This document shows positions 56,345 through 64,000 of a stretch of DNA of 64,000 nucleotides, piece by piece; within the stretch, counting starts at the first letter, position 1, and each line of letters begins with the position of its first letter. The position numbers were made by a program, and so were the translations under genes. Under the pieces are notes generated by a model. That model saw only the letters and a program-made list of their open reading frames with translations, made no database searches and had not been told where the DNA came from. Source of the stretch: Saprospiraceae bacterium. Lineage in GTDB: Bacteria > Bacteroidota > Bacteroidia > Chitinophagales > Saprospiraceae. Where the stretch lies: contig JADJPZ010000004.1 of assembly GCA_016713025.1 (NCBI GenBank), positions 3,100,001 through 3,164,000 of the forward strand, read 5' to 3'.

Positions 56345-57499
56345 TTAATCCTTAACAATTATTGCATCATCTATCTGCTCATTTCCGTCACCATCAAGAT
56401 CATCTTGTCCGGCTGATCTGGCAGGAGTTTTTGACGCAGTTCCTTCCGGATTTACCACCGTGATTTTACCTTCACTGAAGGCATCATAGTTGCCTTGTGC
56501 GTATTGATTCGCTTTTGAAAAAAAATCATCTTTTCCTTCCAGAAGGCCACCACCTGTGGTTAAAGTTTCGTCTGCAAATTCCTTTTTGGGCTTTGCATCT
56601 TCTTCAGCCAGAAATTTCTCAGCTTTTTCAACTGTTTCATCAAATTTTTTACCAACCTGTTCTGCCACATCTTTTGCTTTTTCAGCCATTGCTTCCTTAG
56701 CTTCGCCTATTTTATCCCAGGCTTTATCTGACGATTCCAAAACCTTAGCTCCTACATTTTCGCTGATGTCAGCTGCCTTACCGGCGACAACACTTCCTGC
56801 TTCAAAGACCTTCTCCCCTACTTTTTCTGCCACATCCCCGGCTTTCTGTACCATTTCATTTTCAGAAATTTTATCTACGACGTCGCCAGCAAAAGCTTTT
56901 GTTTTGTCAAATAGATTTCCTATCCCTTCACCAGCTTTGTCCAAAACGGATCCGGTGCTTTCAGCTGTTTTTACATAAGATGATTGTACAAATTCACCAG
57001 CATCTGTTGCTACATCCTTTGCTTTGGTGGCTGCACTTTCTGCTGCATCGCTTACTTTGTCAACAGCCGTTCCTGCTGCTCCTGCAACATCCGATGCCAC
57101 TGATTTGGTTTTGTCCCAGGCTACATCAGCGACATTGTCAATCTTTTCAGCTGCAGCATTGGCCATTTCTTTAGCTTTCAAAGTAGCATCTTCAGCCAAA
57201 TCAGATACAGTGTCCACAGCTGTTTCTGCCGCTGTAGCAACATCTGCAGCAACAGTTTTTGTTTTGTCCCAAGCTGCTTCTGCCACATTTTCAGCTTTGT
57301 CGAGCACTATGGTAGCTTTTTCCATTACTGATTCGCGGAGACCGGATGTCTTTTCAGAAATGTCGCTCACCGTTTCTTTGGCTGACTCTGCGATGTCACC
57401 GGCTTTTTCTTTGGTAAAATCAACCGCTTTATCCACGGCTGACTTGGCTACTGATTCTGTAGTGAAAAATAATCTCTTAAGAGAACTTAAAAATCCCAT
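56345..57499 (-). CDS. LEA/apolipoprotein-like alpha-helical repeat protein
   Basis: The protein has 384 residues, made of Ala/Lys/Asp-rich amphipathic repeats of about 11 residues (AEAAWDKTKTVAADVATAAE, VADVAWDKTKSVASDVAGAA, AEKVGEKVFEAGSVVAGKAA). It resembles late-embryogenesis-abundant and YtxH-type proteins linked to stress and desiccation. It has no signal peptide. The tail is different: acidic and Gly-rich with DDLDGDGNEQIDDAIIVKD. It lies 80 bp upstream of the sigma factor gene on the same strand and could belong to the same stress response, though the gap allows an independent promoter. Confidence 0.8.
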   Translation of the reverse strand: MGFLSSLKRLFFTTESVAKSAVDKAVDFTKEKAGDIAESAKETVSDISEKTSGLRESVMEKATIVLDKAENVAEAAWDKTKTVAADVATAAETAVDTVSDLAEDATLKAKEMANAAAEKIDNVADVAWDKTKSVASDVAGAAGTAVDKVSDAAESAATKAKDVATDAGEFVQSSYVKTAESTGSVLDKAGEGIGNLFDKTKAFAGDVVDKISENEMVQKAGDVAEKVGEKVFEAGSVVAGKAADISENVGAKVLESSDKAWDKIGEAKEAMAEKAKDVAEQVGKKFDETVEKAEKFLAEEDAKPKKEFADETLTTGGGLLEGKDDFFSKANQYAQGNYDAFSEGKITVVNPEGTASKTPARSAGQDDLDGDGNEQIDDAIIVKD

Positions 57500-57659
57500 A
57501 ATTATAAAAATTTAGTTAATGAATATTTTGACATAAATTTAAGCCATTTATTCAAGAATTAGTTCAATAATTTTGCCATATTTTGAATAATAATTTCAAA
57601 AACCCTGAAATGTCATGTATTGATCAAAATATTCTTTCTTGAAAAACAAGATATTTTAT

Positions 57660-57866
57660 GTGTGTATAACATATTGCACTTTTGTGAAAAAAATTAACTT
57701 GCTACATTTGCCTATACTTACCCCCAACCCCTGAAGGCCCCTGAAGGGGAGACCAGCGCTAATATTGAAAGCATTGGCGCGGGTCGTCTCAAGCGTAGCT
57801 TGACAGGCTCTTTAGGGAATGATGGTAGCGGGCCATTTAAATATTTGTGCAATATGTTATACACAC
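57660..57866 (+). mobile_element. MITE-like element, 207 bp, with 9-bp target duplication
   Basis: The terminal repeats are GTGTGTATAACATATTGCAC and GTGCAATATGTTATACACAC, a perfect 20-bp pair. The 9-bp duplication ATATTTTAT is at 57651-57659 and 57867-57875. The interior differs from the 52287 copy in its left part (a stretch with ACCCCCAACCCCTGAAGGCC) but has the same GGGTCGTCTCAAGCGTAGCT module. Half of the long hairpin is deleted here. Confidence 0.93.
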
Positions 57867-58023
57867 ATATTTTATGTTTGAACTTACAAATGAAGAGTTC
57901 GAAAACTTAAAAAGCCCAAATGGCACATCAAGTTAGAGTGATACAAGATATGACCCAATGGCCTTTACCGAATTAGATGATCGAAGTCTATGACTTCAAT
58001 CCCATATATCAAGAATTTTCACT

Positions 58024-58162
58024 GTGTGTATAACAAACTGCATGTTTTCAGTATTATTATTATAAGGCGGTAAAAATGTGGTTGGATTGGGTGGCTCGTC
58101 CCTATAGGGAATGAGGGTAGCGGGGAAGAAAATATGAATTTGTGCAATTTTTTAAACACACA
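58024..58162 (+). mobile_element. MITE-like element, 139 bp, with 9-bp target duplication
   Basis: The left repeat is GTGTGTATAACAAACTGCA and the right one ends GTGCAATTTTTTAAACACAC. The duplication ATTTTCACT is at 58015-58023 and 58163-58171; the boundary is ambiguous by one base. The interior keeps GCGGTAAAAATGTGGTTGGA and GGGAATGAGGGTAGC but lacks the hairpin module, so this may be the basic form of the family. Confidence 0.88.
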
Positions 58163-58221
58163 ATTTTCACTTCGTTACGGTAGTAAAACCGTTTTTTTAT
58201 TACATTTGTGATCTAAGGAAC

Positions 58222-58381
58222 GGGTGCATTTCATTTTTTCGCCCTTTGATTGATTTCTTATCAAGTTTCGTTTGTTCGTTGTAGCTTCCAGCTACGATGT
58301 AATATAGACAGACATCTTGCCTGAATCGCGAAATAATAAAATGATGATTTTTAATGTGAAGCGAAAAAATGAAATACACCC
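58222..58381. repeat. 160-bp element with 21-bp terminal inverted repeats
   Basis: GGGTGCATTTCATTTTTTCG at 58222 and its reverse complement ending at 58381 match over 21 bp with one mismatch. AGGAAC directly flanks both ends (58216-58221 and 58384-58389, within TAAGGAAC and TTAGGAAC), a possible target duplication. It contains no gene. It is a different family from the neighbouring MITE-like copies and sits 40 bp upstream of the flippase start. Confidence 0.75.
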
Positions 58382-58420
58382 TTAGGAACTTTCAAAATCT
58401 GAATTTAAAATATCATCATA

Positions 58421-59884
58421 GTGTTAAAATCTTTTTTTAAAGATACAATCATATACGGTGTTGCGGCCGTTCTTCCCAGAGTAATCAACCTGGCGCTTAT
58501 AGCTATTTTTACTTTTGTCCTTGGAAAAGCAGATTTTTCAGACCAAACCCAATGGTATGTTTATGCAGCGTTTATCAATGTAATATTGACAATGGGTACT
58601 GAAACTTCCTTCTTCAGGTATTATACTCAAGAGCCGGATAAAAACAAAGTACTGGCTTCAGCTGCGACCATCCTTTTGATCACTTCCGGTATTTTCCTTC
58701 TATTGGGTCTCATATTGATCCAGCAGTTTGCAGGCTTCCTTGGGTTCAGCGATCAGAAATTGGTGTATATCCTGATATTGACAACCGTAGTGGACACCAT
58801 ATGTGTGATCCCCTTCGCTTATCTCAGAGTGACCGGACGACCGTTGGTTTATACGGGGATAAAGCTGACAAACGTGATAGTACTGTTTTTATTTACTGTG
58901 CTTTTTTTGATGATCATCCCTAAAATGGTCATTTCTGAAAATAGTTTTTTACAGTTTTTTGGATTCACAAATTCATACAAGCCAGGTGTCATTCACATCA
59001 TCGCCGCCAATCTTATAGCCAGCGTTTTTACACTGCTGTTATTATCCCCATACCTGATCAAAATCAAATGGCAACCGGATAAATCCATGATTGTCAAAAT
59101 TTTACAATATGGTTGGCCCATTATGATAGGTGGAATTGCTTACACGATCAATGAAAATATGGATAAACTGCTTATCGAAAATTTGATAGGCAAAGAAGAG
59201 AATGGTGTTTACGCCGCATGCTATAAATTAAGTGTTTTTATGACGCTGTACATTATGGCATTTCGGTTGGGAGCAGAGCCATTTTTCTTCAGACATGCAG
59301 GAAATGCCAACGCAAAAAACAACTATTCAACCATTATGACCTGGTTTGTGATTTTTGGATGCATTTTTTCAGTGATTATCACCGGATATCTGGATCTCTT
59401 TGCAGGCATCATCATTAAAAATAAAATGTATCTGGAAGGGCTGTTTATTGTTCCGGTACTGTTGATTGCCAATCTATTTTCCGGTATTTACAACAATCTG
59501 TCTATATGGTACAAACTGACCGACATGACCCGATATGGGATGTTGATCAGCATTGTTGGAGCAGTTATCACCATCATTACATTATTCATTTTTGTTCCTG
59601 TTTTTGGCATCATGGGAGGTGCTGTTTCCACGCTAATCACCTATGTACTGATGGCATTGGTTTCCTGGTATCTGGGACACAAATATTATCCAGTATCGTA
59701 TGACATCACCAAAATAGCAGTATATATACTTTCAGCTTCCGCTGTCAGTGCATTAAGCTTTTTGGTTTTCAGGGGTGATCTCCTGATCAATACAGCCATG
59801 ATTCTTACTTTTACAGCGTTGGTTTATTATCTGGAAAGAAAGGCATTACACTCAATCTTTTTAAATAAAAAAAATGTCGCATAG
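58421..59884 (+). CDS. Polysaccharide/lipid-linked oligosaccharide flippase (MOP superfamily)
   Basis: The protein has 487 residues with about 14 hydrophobic helices, from a GTG start at 58421 (MLKSFFKDTIIYGVAAVLPR). Typical features of the polysaccharide-transporter branch include YGWPIMIGGIAYTINENMDK LLIENLIGKEENGVYAACYK and FRLGAEPFFFRHAG. It probably moves lipid-linked sugar repeat units across the inner membrane for exopolysaccharide or O-antigen. The next gene (GH16) overlaps its end by 11 nt, so they form an operon. No neighbouring polymerase gene is visible in the window. Confidence 0.9.
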   Translation: MLKSFFKDTIIYGVAAVLPRVINLALIAIFTFVLGKADFSDQTQWYVYAAFINVILTMGTETSFFRYYTQEPDKNKVLASAATILLITSGIFLLLGLILIQQFAGFLGFSDQKLVYILILTTVVDTICVIPFAYLRVTGRPLVYTGIKLTNVIVLFLFTVLFLMIIPKMVISENSFLQFFGFTNSYKPGVIHIIAANLIASVFTLLLLSPYLIKIKWQPDKSMIVKILQYGWPIMIGGIAYTINENMDKLLIENLIGKEENGVYAACYKLSVFMTLYIMAFRLGAEPFFFRHAGNANAKNNYSTIMTWFVIFGCIFSVIITGYLDLFAGIIIKNKMYLEGLFIVPVLLIANLFSGIYNNLSIWYKLTDMTRYGMLISIVGAVITIITLFIFVPVFGIMGGAVSTLITYVLMALVSWYLGHKYYPVSYDITKIAVYILSASAVSALSFLVFRGDLLINTAMILTFTALVYYLERKALHSIFLNKKNVA

Positions 59885-60734
59885 AAACTCAAGATTGTCT
59901 ATAGTATTTTTGCTGATGATCCAATGGTTTTCAGGCGCATCTCAAATCCACGTTTGTCCTTTGAAAGGCAATTGGAAATTTGTAAAAGAATACAGTGATG
60001 AGTTTAATTCCAAAAAACTGGATGATTCCAAATGGTGGGATTTTAATCCGGCATGGCCCGGCCGAAAGCCCGCCCATTTCTCCCGCAAAAACGTAGGGGT
60101 AAAAAAAGGAAGTCTGCAACTTACGGCCAAAGCCCTCGACTCAACAAAAGTGGACATCGAACTCAGAACCAAGGGCATGGACAAATACTCCACTGCTATT
60201 GTCAAAAGTAAAAACAGAATACAATATGGATATTTTGAAGCAAGATGTAAATCTATGAAAGCCAATGTATGCAATGCTTTCTGGCTTTACGACCCACTAA
60301 ATGCAGATAAAAAATACCGCGAAGGCAGCTTTTCTGAAGAAATCGATATTTTTGAAATATTTGGCAAACCAGGCAAACCCGAATTTGACAGAGTTTACTG
60401 GGCCACCTTGCACAGGTATGAAACTCCCTATGTCGAGTCCATAGTCAATAAGAAAAAAACGAAGCTTGAAGACTACTCAAAAAAAATAAAAATGCCCTTT
60501 GAATTTTATGATGATTACCACACATTCGGGTTCTTGTGGACAGCTGAAAAGCTTCAATGGTATGTAGATGGCGAGATGGTTTGGGAACGAAAAAACGATT
60601 ACTTTACCAATCCATTGCATATTATTTTCGATGCAGAAATCATGGAAGACTGGATGGGATTGCCGGACAATAAAGACCTACCTTCGACGTTTTATGTAGA
60701 CTATATCAGGGTTTGGCAAATGGATGAAGGATGA
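59874..60734 (+). CDS. Secreted glycoside hydrolase family 16-like enzyme
   Basis: The protein has 286 residues with a signal peptide to about GASQ. The GH16 catalytic motif E-x-D-x-x-E is present as E156-I-D158-I-F-E161 in FSEEIDIFEIFG, with upstream WDFNPAWPGRKPAHFSRKNV and RIQYGYFEARCKS, and downstream YHTFGFLWTAEKLQWYVDGE. The ending (FYVDYIRVWQ) is typical for the family. Members cut beta-1,3/1,4-glucans, agar or carrageenan. The overlap with the flippase gene suggests it may trim or remodel the cell's own polysaccharide, although an uptake role is possible. Confidence 0.92.
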   Translation: MSHRNSRLSIVFLLMIQWFSGASQIHVCPLKGNWKFVKEYSDEFNSKKLDDSKWWDFNPAWPGRKPAHFSRKNVGVKKGSLQLTAKALDSTKVDIELRTKGMDKYSTAIVKSKNRIQYGYFEARCKSMKANVCNAFWLYDPLNADKKYREGSFSEEIDIFEIFGKPGKPEFDRVYWATLHRYETPYVESIVNKKKTKLEDYSKKIKMPFEFYDDYHTFGFLWTAEKLQWYVDGEMVWERKNDYFTNPLHIIFDAEIMEDWMGLPDNKDLPSTFYVDYIRVWQMDEG

Positions 60735-60761
60735 TCTTACATAATCCCTAAAAAATATTTT

Positions 60762-62378
60762 ATGATTTATCTTAAGACATGTATTAGACTCGGGATTTTG
60801 ATTTCTCTAAAACTATATTTGGCCCTTTTGCCAGCACAGGTTATTAGTCAAAAAGACTTTAAAAGTGATGGGGTTATCATAAGTTGCCAAAGCAAAAAGA
60901 TCGATGAGTTGGTCAAAAAAGCAAAAAACCTTAGAAATCAAAGCATAAGTGTAGAAAAATTAGGAGAATCAACTAGTTCATATCTCCTGAAAAACGGTGA
61001 TGACGCCTGGCTATATGAATGGTGTAAGTCACAGCCTGAAGTTGCCATGTGTGAATATAATTTGTGGCTCAATCCAAGGACAATTCCAAATGACCCTCTT
61101 ATAGATTCTCAATATTACCTTAATCATATAAGGGCTTTTGATGCCTGGAAGATTTCTAATGGGGGCAAACAAAACAGCACTGAGCCAATCATCATAATTG
61201 TCATAGACAATGGATTTGATATGACTCACGAGGACTTAAAAGATGTCATATATCTGAATCCCGAAGAAATACCCAACGATGGTATTGACAATGATGGAAA
61301 TGGATTGATTGACGATGTTTCCGGCTGGAATATATCCACAAATAATTCAAAACACTTTTTGAGAGCGCATGGCACCAATGTGCTTGGTGTTTTGGCAGCT
61401 ACTCATAATAATAGAAAGGGCATAGCCGGAGTACATCCAAATGTCAAAGTTTATCCGATTTCCACCATTGAAGTAACAAGCGAAACCATCAAAGCCTATG
61501 AATTCATAGTGCATCAAAAGAAACTTTATATCGAGTCAGGAGGAAAAAAAGGGCACAACTTTGTTATTTTGAATCATTCTTCAGGAAAAGACTTTGCATT
61601 TGCAAAAGATCATCCCATATGGTGCGGACTTTATGACAAAATGGGAGCATTGGGAATTCTGAGTATTGTGGCCACATCCAATGATGAAACAGATGTTGAA
61701 AGATTGGGTGATATGCCTTCAACATGCACCAGCCCATATATGATAGTCGTTGGTAGTACCAATAGAAAGGATGAGTATTATACTTCAGGATTTGGATCAA
61801 TAAGTGTAGACCTATCAGCTCCCGCAGAAAAAATTTATACAACCCATCCTGAGTTTATTCAACCTTACTTCTATACATCAGGTACTTCGATGGCAACACC
61901 TATGGTGGCTGGGGCAGTTTCATTTTTATATTCTGTACCCTGTGATTCCTTTCATCGATTTATGAAGACCGATCCGACCAATGCAGTGCTTGCGCTCAAG
62001 GATATCATCATGTTGTCAACGGACAGAAGATCATCCCTCGAATCAAGATCTGTCAGCAAAGGAAGACTCAACATATATAATGCCATACAATTGCTCCAAA
62101 AAATGTATCAATGCGATTGTCACCTTTCTATCAATAAGATCAGACATGTGGGTCATAATTTTATAATAGAGTACTTTTCCGGCTATAATCAGAAGCTTGA
62201 GTTAAACATATATGATACTGCCGGAAAGTCCATTTTCAACCAATCTCTAAATCCAACATCCGGACAATCAAATACCTTTACTATTGAAAATTTTATCAAT
62301 CAAACTCAAGGCATCAGATTTTTGAAAATATCTGATGATAAATGCTCCATATCGAAAGGATTTTCCATCCTTGATTAG
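60762..62378 (+). CDS. Secreted subtilisin-family (S8) protease with T9SS-like tail
   Basis: The protein has 538 residues, with a signal peptide and an N-terminal prosegment (to ~115). The S8 catalytic domain shows D149 in IIIIVIDNGFDMTHEDL, H203 in RAHGTNVLGVLA, oxyanion N271 in ILNHSSG and S376 in SGTSMATPMVAGA. A calcium-like loop DGIDNDGNGLIDD is present, as in many Bacteroidota subtilases. The last ~85 residues resemble a T9SS type A tail (KLELNIYDTAGKSIFNQSLN ... ISKGFSILD). It is probably exported to the surface or medium. It starts 27 bp after the GH16 gene and may share its transcript. Confidence 0.9.
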   Translation: MIYLKTCIRLGILISLKLYLALLPAQVISQKDFKSDGVIISCQSKKIDELVKKAKNLRNQSISVEKLGESTSSYLLKNGDDAWLYEWCKSQPEVAMCEYNLWLNPRTIPNDPLIDSQYYLNHIRAFDAWKISNGGKQNSTEPIIIIVIDNGFDMTHEDLKDVIYLNPEEIPNDGIDNDGNGLIDDVSGWNISTNNSKHFLRAHGTNVLGVLAATHNNRKGIAGVHPNVKVYPISTIEVTSETIKAYEFIVHQKKLYIESGGKKGHNFVILNHSSGKDFAFAKDHPIWCGLYDKMGALGILSIVATSNDETDVERLGDMPSTCTSPYMIVVGSTNRKDEYYTSGFGSISVDLSAPAEKIYTTHPEFIQPYFYTSGTSMATPMVAGAVSFLYSVPCDSFHRFMKTDPTNAVLALKDIIMLSTDRRSSLESRSVSKGRLNIYNAIQLLQKMYQCDCHLSINKIRHVGHNFIIEYFSGYNQKLELNIYDTAGKSIFNQSLNPTSGQSNTFTIENFINQTQGIRFLKISDDKCSISKGFSILD

Positions 62379-62465
62379 AATCATCTGACATCCATCACAT
62401 CAAAGCATGACAATCCAAAAAGAAATTACTTCTCTGAAAATAACTGAGCTAACTTTAAATGGTTA

Positions 62466-63335
62466 CTATTGCTCTTTAACACGTTTATTCTTCCATCTCT
62501 TGTGAGACCAAATCCAGTCTTCGGGTCTTTCCTGAAGGATTGATTCCAGTTTTTTCATAAACCTTTGAGTGACTATACCTTCAGCAAGTTCTTCTGTTCC
62601 ATCAGTAAGCTCATGCAAAGTAACATCATAGTGACCACGGGACATACGTTGTATATGCACATAGAAAACCGGACAACTAAGCTTTCTGGAATATTTGTCC
62701 GCTCCGGGTGGGCAAGCAGTGTCCTGCCCTAAAAAGTTCACCCAGTGAGCGTTATCCGACCAGGTACTTTGGTCACTGACAAGGACAAAGGTTGCACCAT
62801 TGTTTTTATATTGATCAAAAGCTTTGGATGTATTTTGTATAGGAACCATGATAAAACCAAACCTGCCTCGCTTTTTTGCAGCATACTTCTCGCTGTATTT
62901 ATTTGACAAGGGCTTGTAAAAACCTAAAGATGGAATTGGAAAAGATAAGGCATAAGTTATGACTCCCCATTCCCAGTTTCCGTAGTGTGCAGCTGAGTGG
63001 ATGACGCATCTTCCTTGTTGGGTATATTTCAGGGACAATTCAGGATTGACAAAGTGGTACCTTTTGAGAAATTCAGATTTGGGCATCGTAAAACCCTTGA
63101 GGCTTTCTACTATTATATCTCCGAGATTAGCATAGGATTTTTTTGCTATTTTTGTTAGATCATCATCCGTTTTTTCCGGAAAACTTGCTTTGAGTTGCTT
63201 TTCTACTACATCTCTTCTGTATCGTACGGCATTGTACAAAAACCAGGATAAAAAATCCGATATTTTATACAAGATTGCAAATGGTATTGCACTGAACAAT
63301 GCTGTAGACAATCTGAAAAAGATATAACCGATCAT
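62466..63335 (-). CDS. Lysophospholipid/lipid A acyltransferase (LpxL/HtrB family)
   Basis: The protein has 289 residues. An N-terminal membrane helix region (LSTALFSAIPFAILYKISDF) is followed by the acyltransferase motif H-x4-E in IHSAAHYGNWEWGVITYALS. Later elements are KKRGRFGFIMVPIQNTSKAF, VLVSDQSTW and the C-terminal RPEDWIWSHKRWKNKR, close to the family pattern PExxxWxHRRWK. Members transfer secondary acyl chains to lipid A, or acylate other lipids. It is 26 bp from the partial gene upstream on the same strand and converges with the subtilase gene. Confidence 0.92.
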   Translation of the reverse strand: MIGYIFFRLSTALFSAIPFAILYKISDFLSWFLYNAVRYRRDVVEKQLKASFPEKTDDDLTKIAKKSYANLGDIIVESLKGFTMPKSEFLKRYHFVNPELSLKYTQQGRCVIHSAAHYGNWEWGVITYALSFPIPSLGFYKPLSNKYSEKYAAKKRGRFGFIMVPIQNTSKAFDQYKNNGATFVLVSDQSTWSDNAHWVNFLGQDTACPPGADKYSRKLSCPVFYVHIQRMSRGHYDVTLHELTDGTEELAEGIVTQRFMKKLESILQERPEDWIWSHKRWKNKRVKEQ

Positions 63336-63361
63336 TCAAGAAGTATTTAGGCTTTATTATA

Positions 63362-64000
63362 TTATTGGCTTCGACTTTTTAGTTCGAGTTTTTCTCTGAT
63401 GATCTCCTGAATCCTTCTATTCTGAATTTTACTATCCAGCCAGGAGATGATATCCAGGTAAAGGAAAGGCCTTCTCTCATATGGATCCTGTTGATATTTA
63501 ACCAATCTTGCTCTTAATTTCATAAATTCACTTTTTAAGTCCTTTCTTGTCATCAAGGGTGTTTTTCTCAAAAATCCCAACATTTCTCGCTGCACTGCCT
63601 GGAGATCATCCATTTTATTTAAAAATCTGAAAACCGTTTTTATCTGATAACTTAAAAAGAAATCATTGCCGAGCTCATAGTGGCTGATCAGGGTAAGAAT
63701 TCTGGCGAAACACTGAATATCTTCCCTCAAACCCCCAATAGGGCTGTTGATAATTTTATTGAGGTGATCTATAGCATTACTAAAATCATCGGCCCCAAAA
63801 TATACGCAAGCAAGTTTATATTGAAACACCATCTCTCTATTGACGTCCCAATGGTGATTTCCTGACAGGAGGATTGAGCTGATTTCTTCAATTTCTTTTA
63901 CACCCTGATCATAATTTCCTGTCAAAAATATTTTATTCAGTAAATGAATGTATTTGAATAGCTTAAAGTTTAAATGCTGAGCTTCAGTGAGTTGGTCATT
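63362..64000 (-). CDS. TPR-like helical protein, C-terminal part (runs off the window)
   Basis: The frame is open from the window edge (DQLTEAQHLNFKLFKYIHLL) to the stop at 63362, so at least 212 residues are present and the start is outside. Helical repeats such as KLACVYFGADDFSNAIDHLN KIINS look like TPR units. The C-terminal half (VQREMLGFLRKTPLMTRKDL, FLYLDIISWLDSKIQNRRIQ) is helical and charged. I do not recognise the family, but such tails occur in Bacteroidota proteins of unknown function. It is probably co-transcribed with the acyltransferase gene. Confidence 0.7.
   Translation of the reverse strand, partial: NDQLTEAQHLNFKLFKYIHLLNKIFLTGNYDQGVKEIEEISSILLSGNHHWDVNREMVFQYKLACVYFGADDFSNAIDHLNKIINSPIGGLREDIQCFARILTLISHYELGNDFFLSYQIKTVFRFLNKMDDLQAVQREMLGFLRKTPLMTRKDLKSEFMKLRARLVKYQQDPYERRPFLYLDIISWLDSKIQNRRIQEIIREKLELKSRSQ

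Larger units (their letters stand above)
57500..58420. other. Intergenic region packed with short mobile repeats
   Basis: Between the LEA-like gene and the flippase gene no gene is visible. Two MITE-like copies (57660-57866, 58024-58162) and a different inverted-repeat element (58222-58381) fill most of it. Any promoter of the flippase gene must lie within or just after the last element. Confidence 0.75.

Noticed and set aside
1..64000. tRNA or rRNA genes
   Set aside because: I looked through the gene-free stretches and saw no cloverleaf-like sequence with a GTTCRA arm; without a search tool I cannot exclude one completely.

Overview
The window looks like a chromosome segment of a Bacteroidota bacterium, most likely close to the Saprospiraceae. 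The signs are a SusC-type TonB-dependent receptor next to a beta-propeller/Y_Y_Y/LuxR-type regulator, several proteins with type IX secretion (T9SS) tails or gliding-type C-terminal domains, AT-rich intergenic DNA, and the general style of the proteins. This placement is an inference from protein families; no rRNA or tRNA gene was seen.

Layout. 1-3.8 kb: start of a susC gene and its regulator. 4-7.5 kb: a broken Rpn/PD-(D/E)XK nuclease gene with a tandemly duplicated 3' end, then a complete IS66-type element with an 8-bp target duplication. 7.5-15 kb: a glycan-degradation block (GH43-discoidin, DUF4838, a lipoprotein esterase, a NamZ/DUF1343 protein). 15-16.4 kb: two small T9SS/gliding-type secreted proteins. 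16.4-20.4 kb: an IS256-family element with an IS21-family element inserted in its 3' end. 20.4-32.9 kb: an accessory block bounded by two inverted IS256 copies. It holds an acidic TPR-like protein, a HipA-like kinase with a HipA N-terminal-like partner, a trypsin-like protease, a type IIG/Eco57I-like restriction-modification gene, and an orphan Rhs-type toxin tip with a candidate lipoprotein immunity gene. 33-34.4 kb: the second IS256 copy. 34.4-43 kb: tyrosine catabolism (marR-hmgA-hppD), thrS, a glycosyltransferase and a sodium:solute symporter. 43-52.2 kb: an array of polymorphic-toxin cassettes (shared leader, HINT domain, variable toxin, variable immunity gene, FG-GAP gene or stub). 52-58.4 kb: an oxidoreductase, an ECF sigma factor with a membrane partner, a LEA-like repeat protein, and a family of short mobile repeats. 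58.4-64 kb: a polysaccharide flippase, GH16 enzyme, subtilase, lipid A-type acyltransferase and a partial gene.

The strongest structural signal is that the 8-bp target duplications of the two IS256 copies match crosswise rather than within each copy. This shows that the 12.6-kb accessory block between them has been inverted. The second is the toxin-immunity cassette array with FG-GAP stubs as scars. The third is a MITE-like repeat with terminal inverted repeats and 9-bp target duplications at three separate sites.

Caution: many genes here (IS66 transposase, istA, istB, hppD, the restriction-modification gene, both IS256 transposases) are broken by single-base indels, mostly in short homopolymers. 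Three others carry one in-frame stop. Some of these are probably residual sequencing errors, so the pseudogene calls are provisional.
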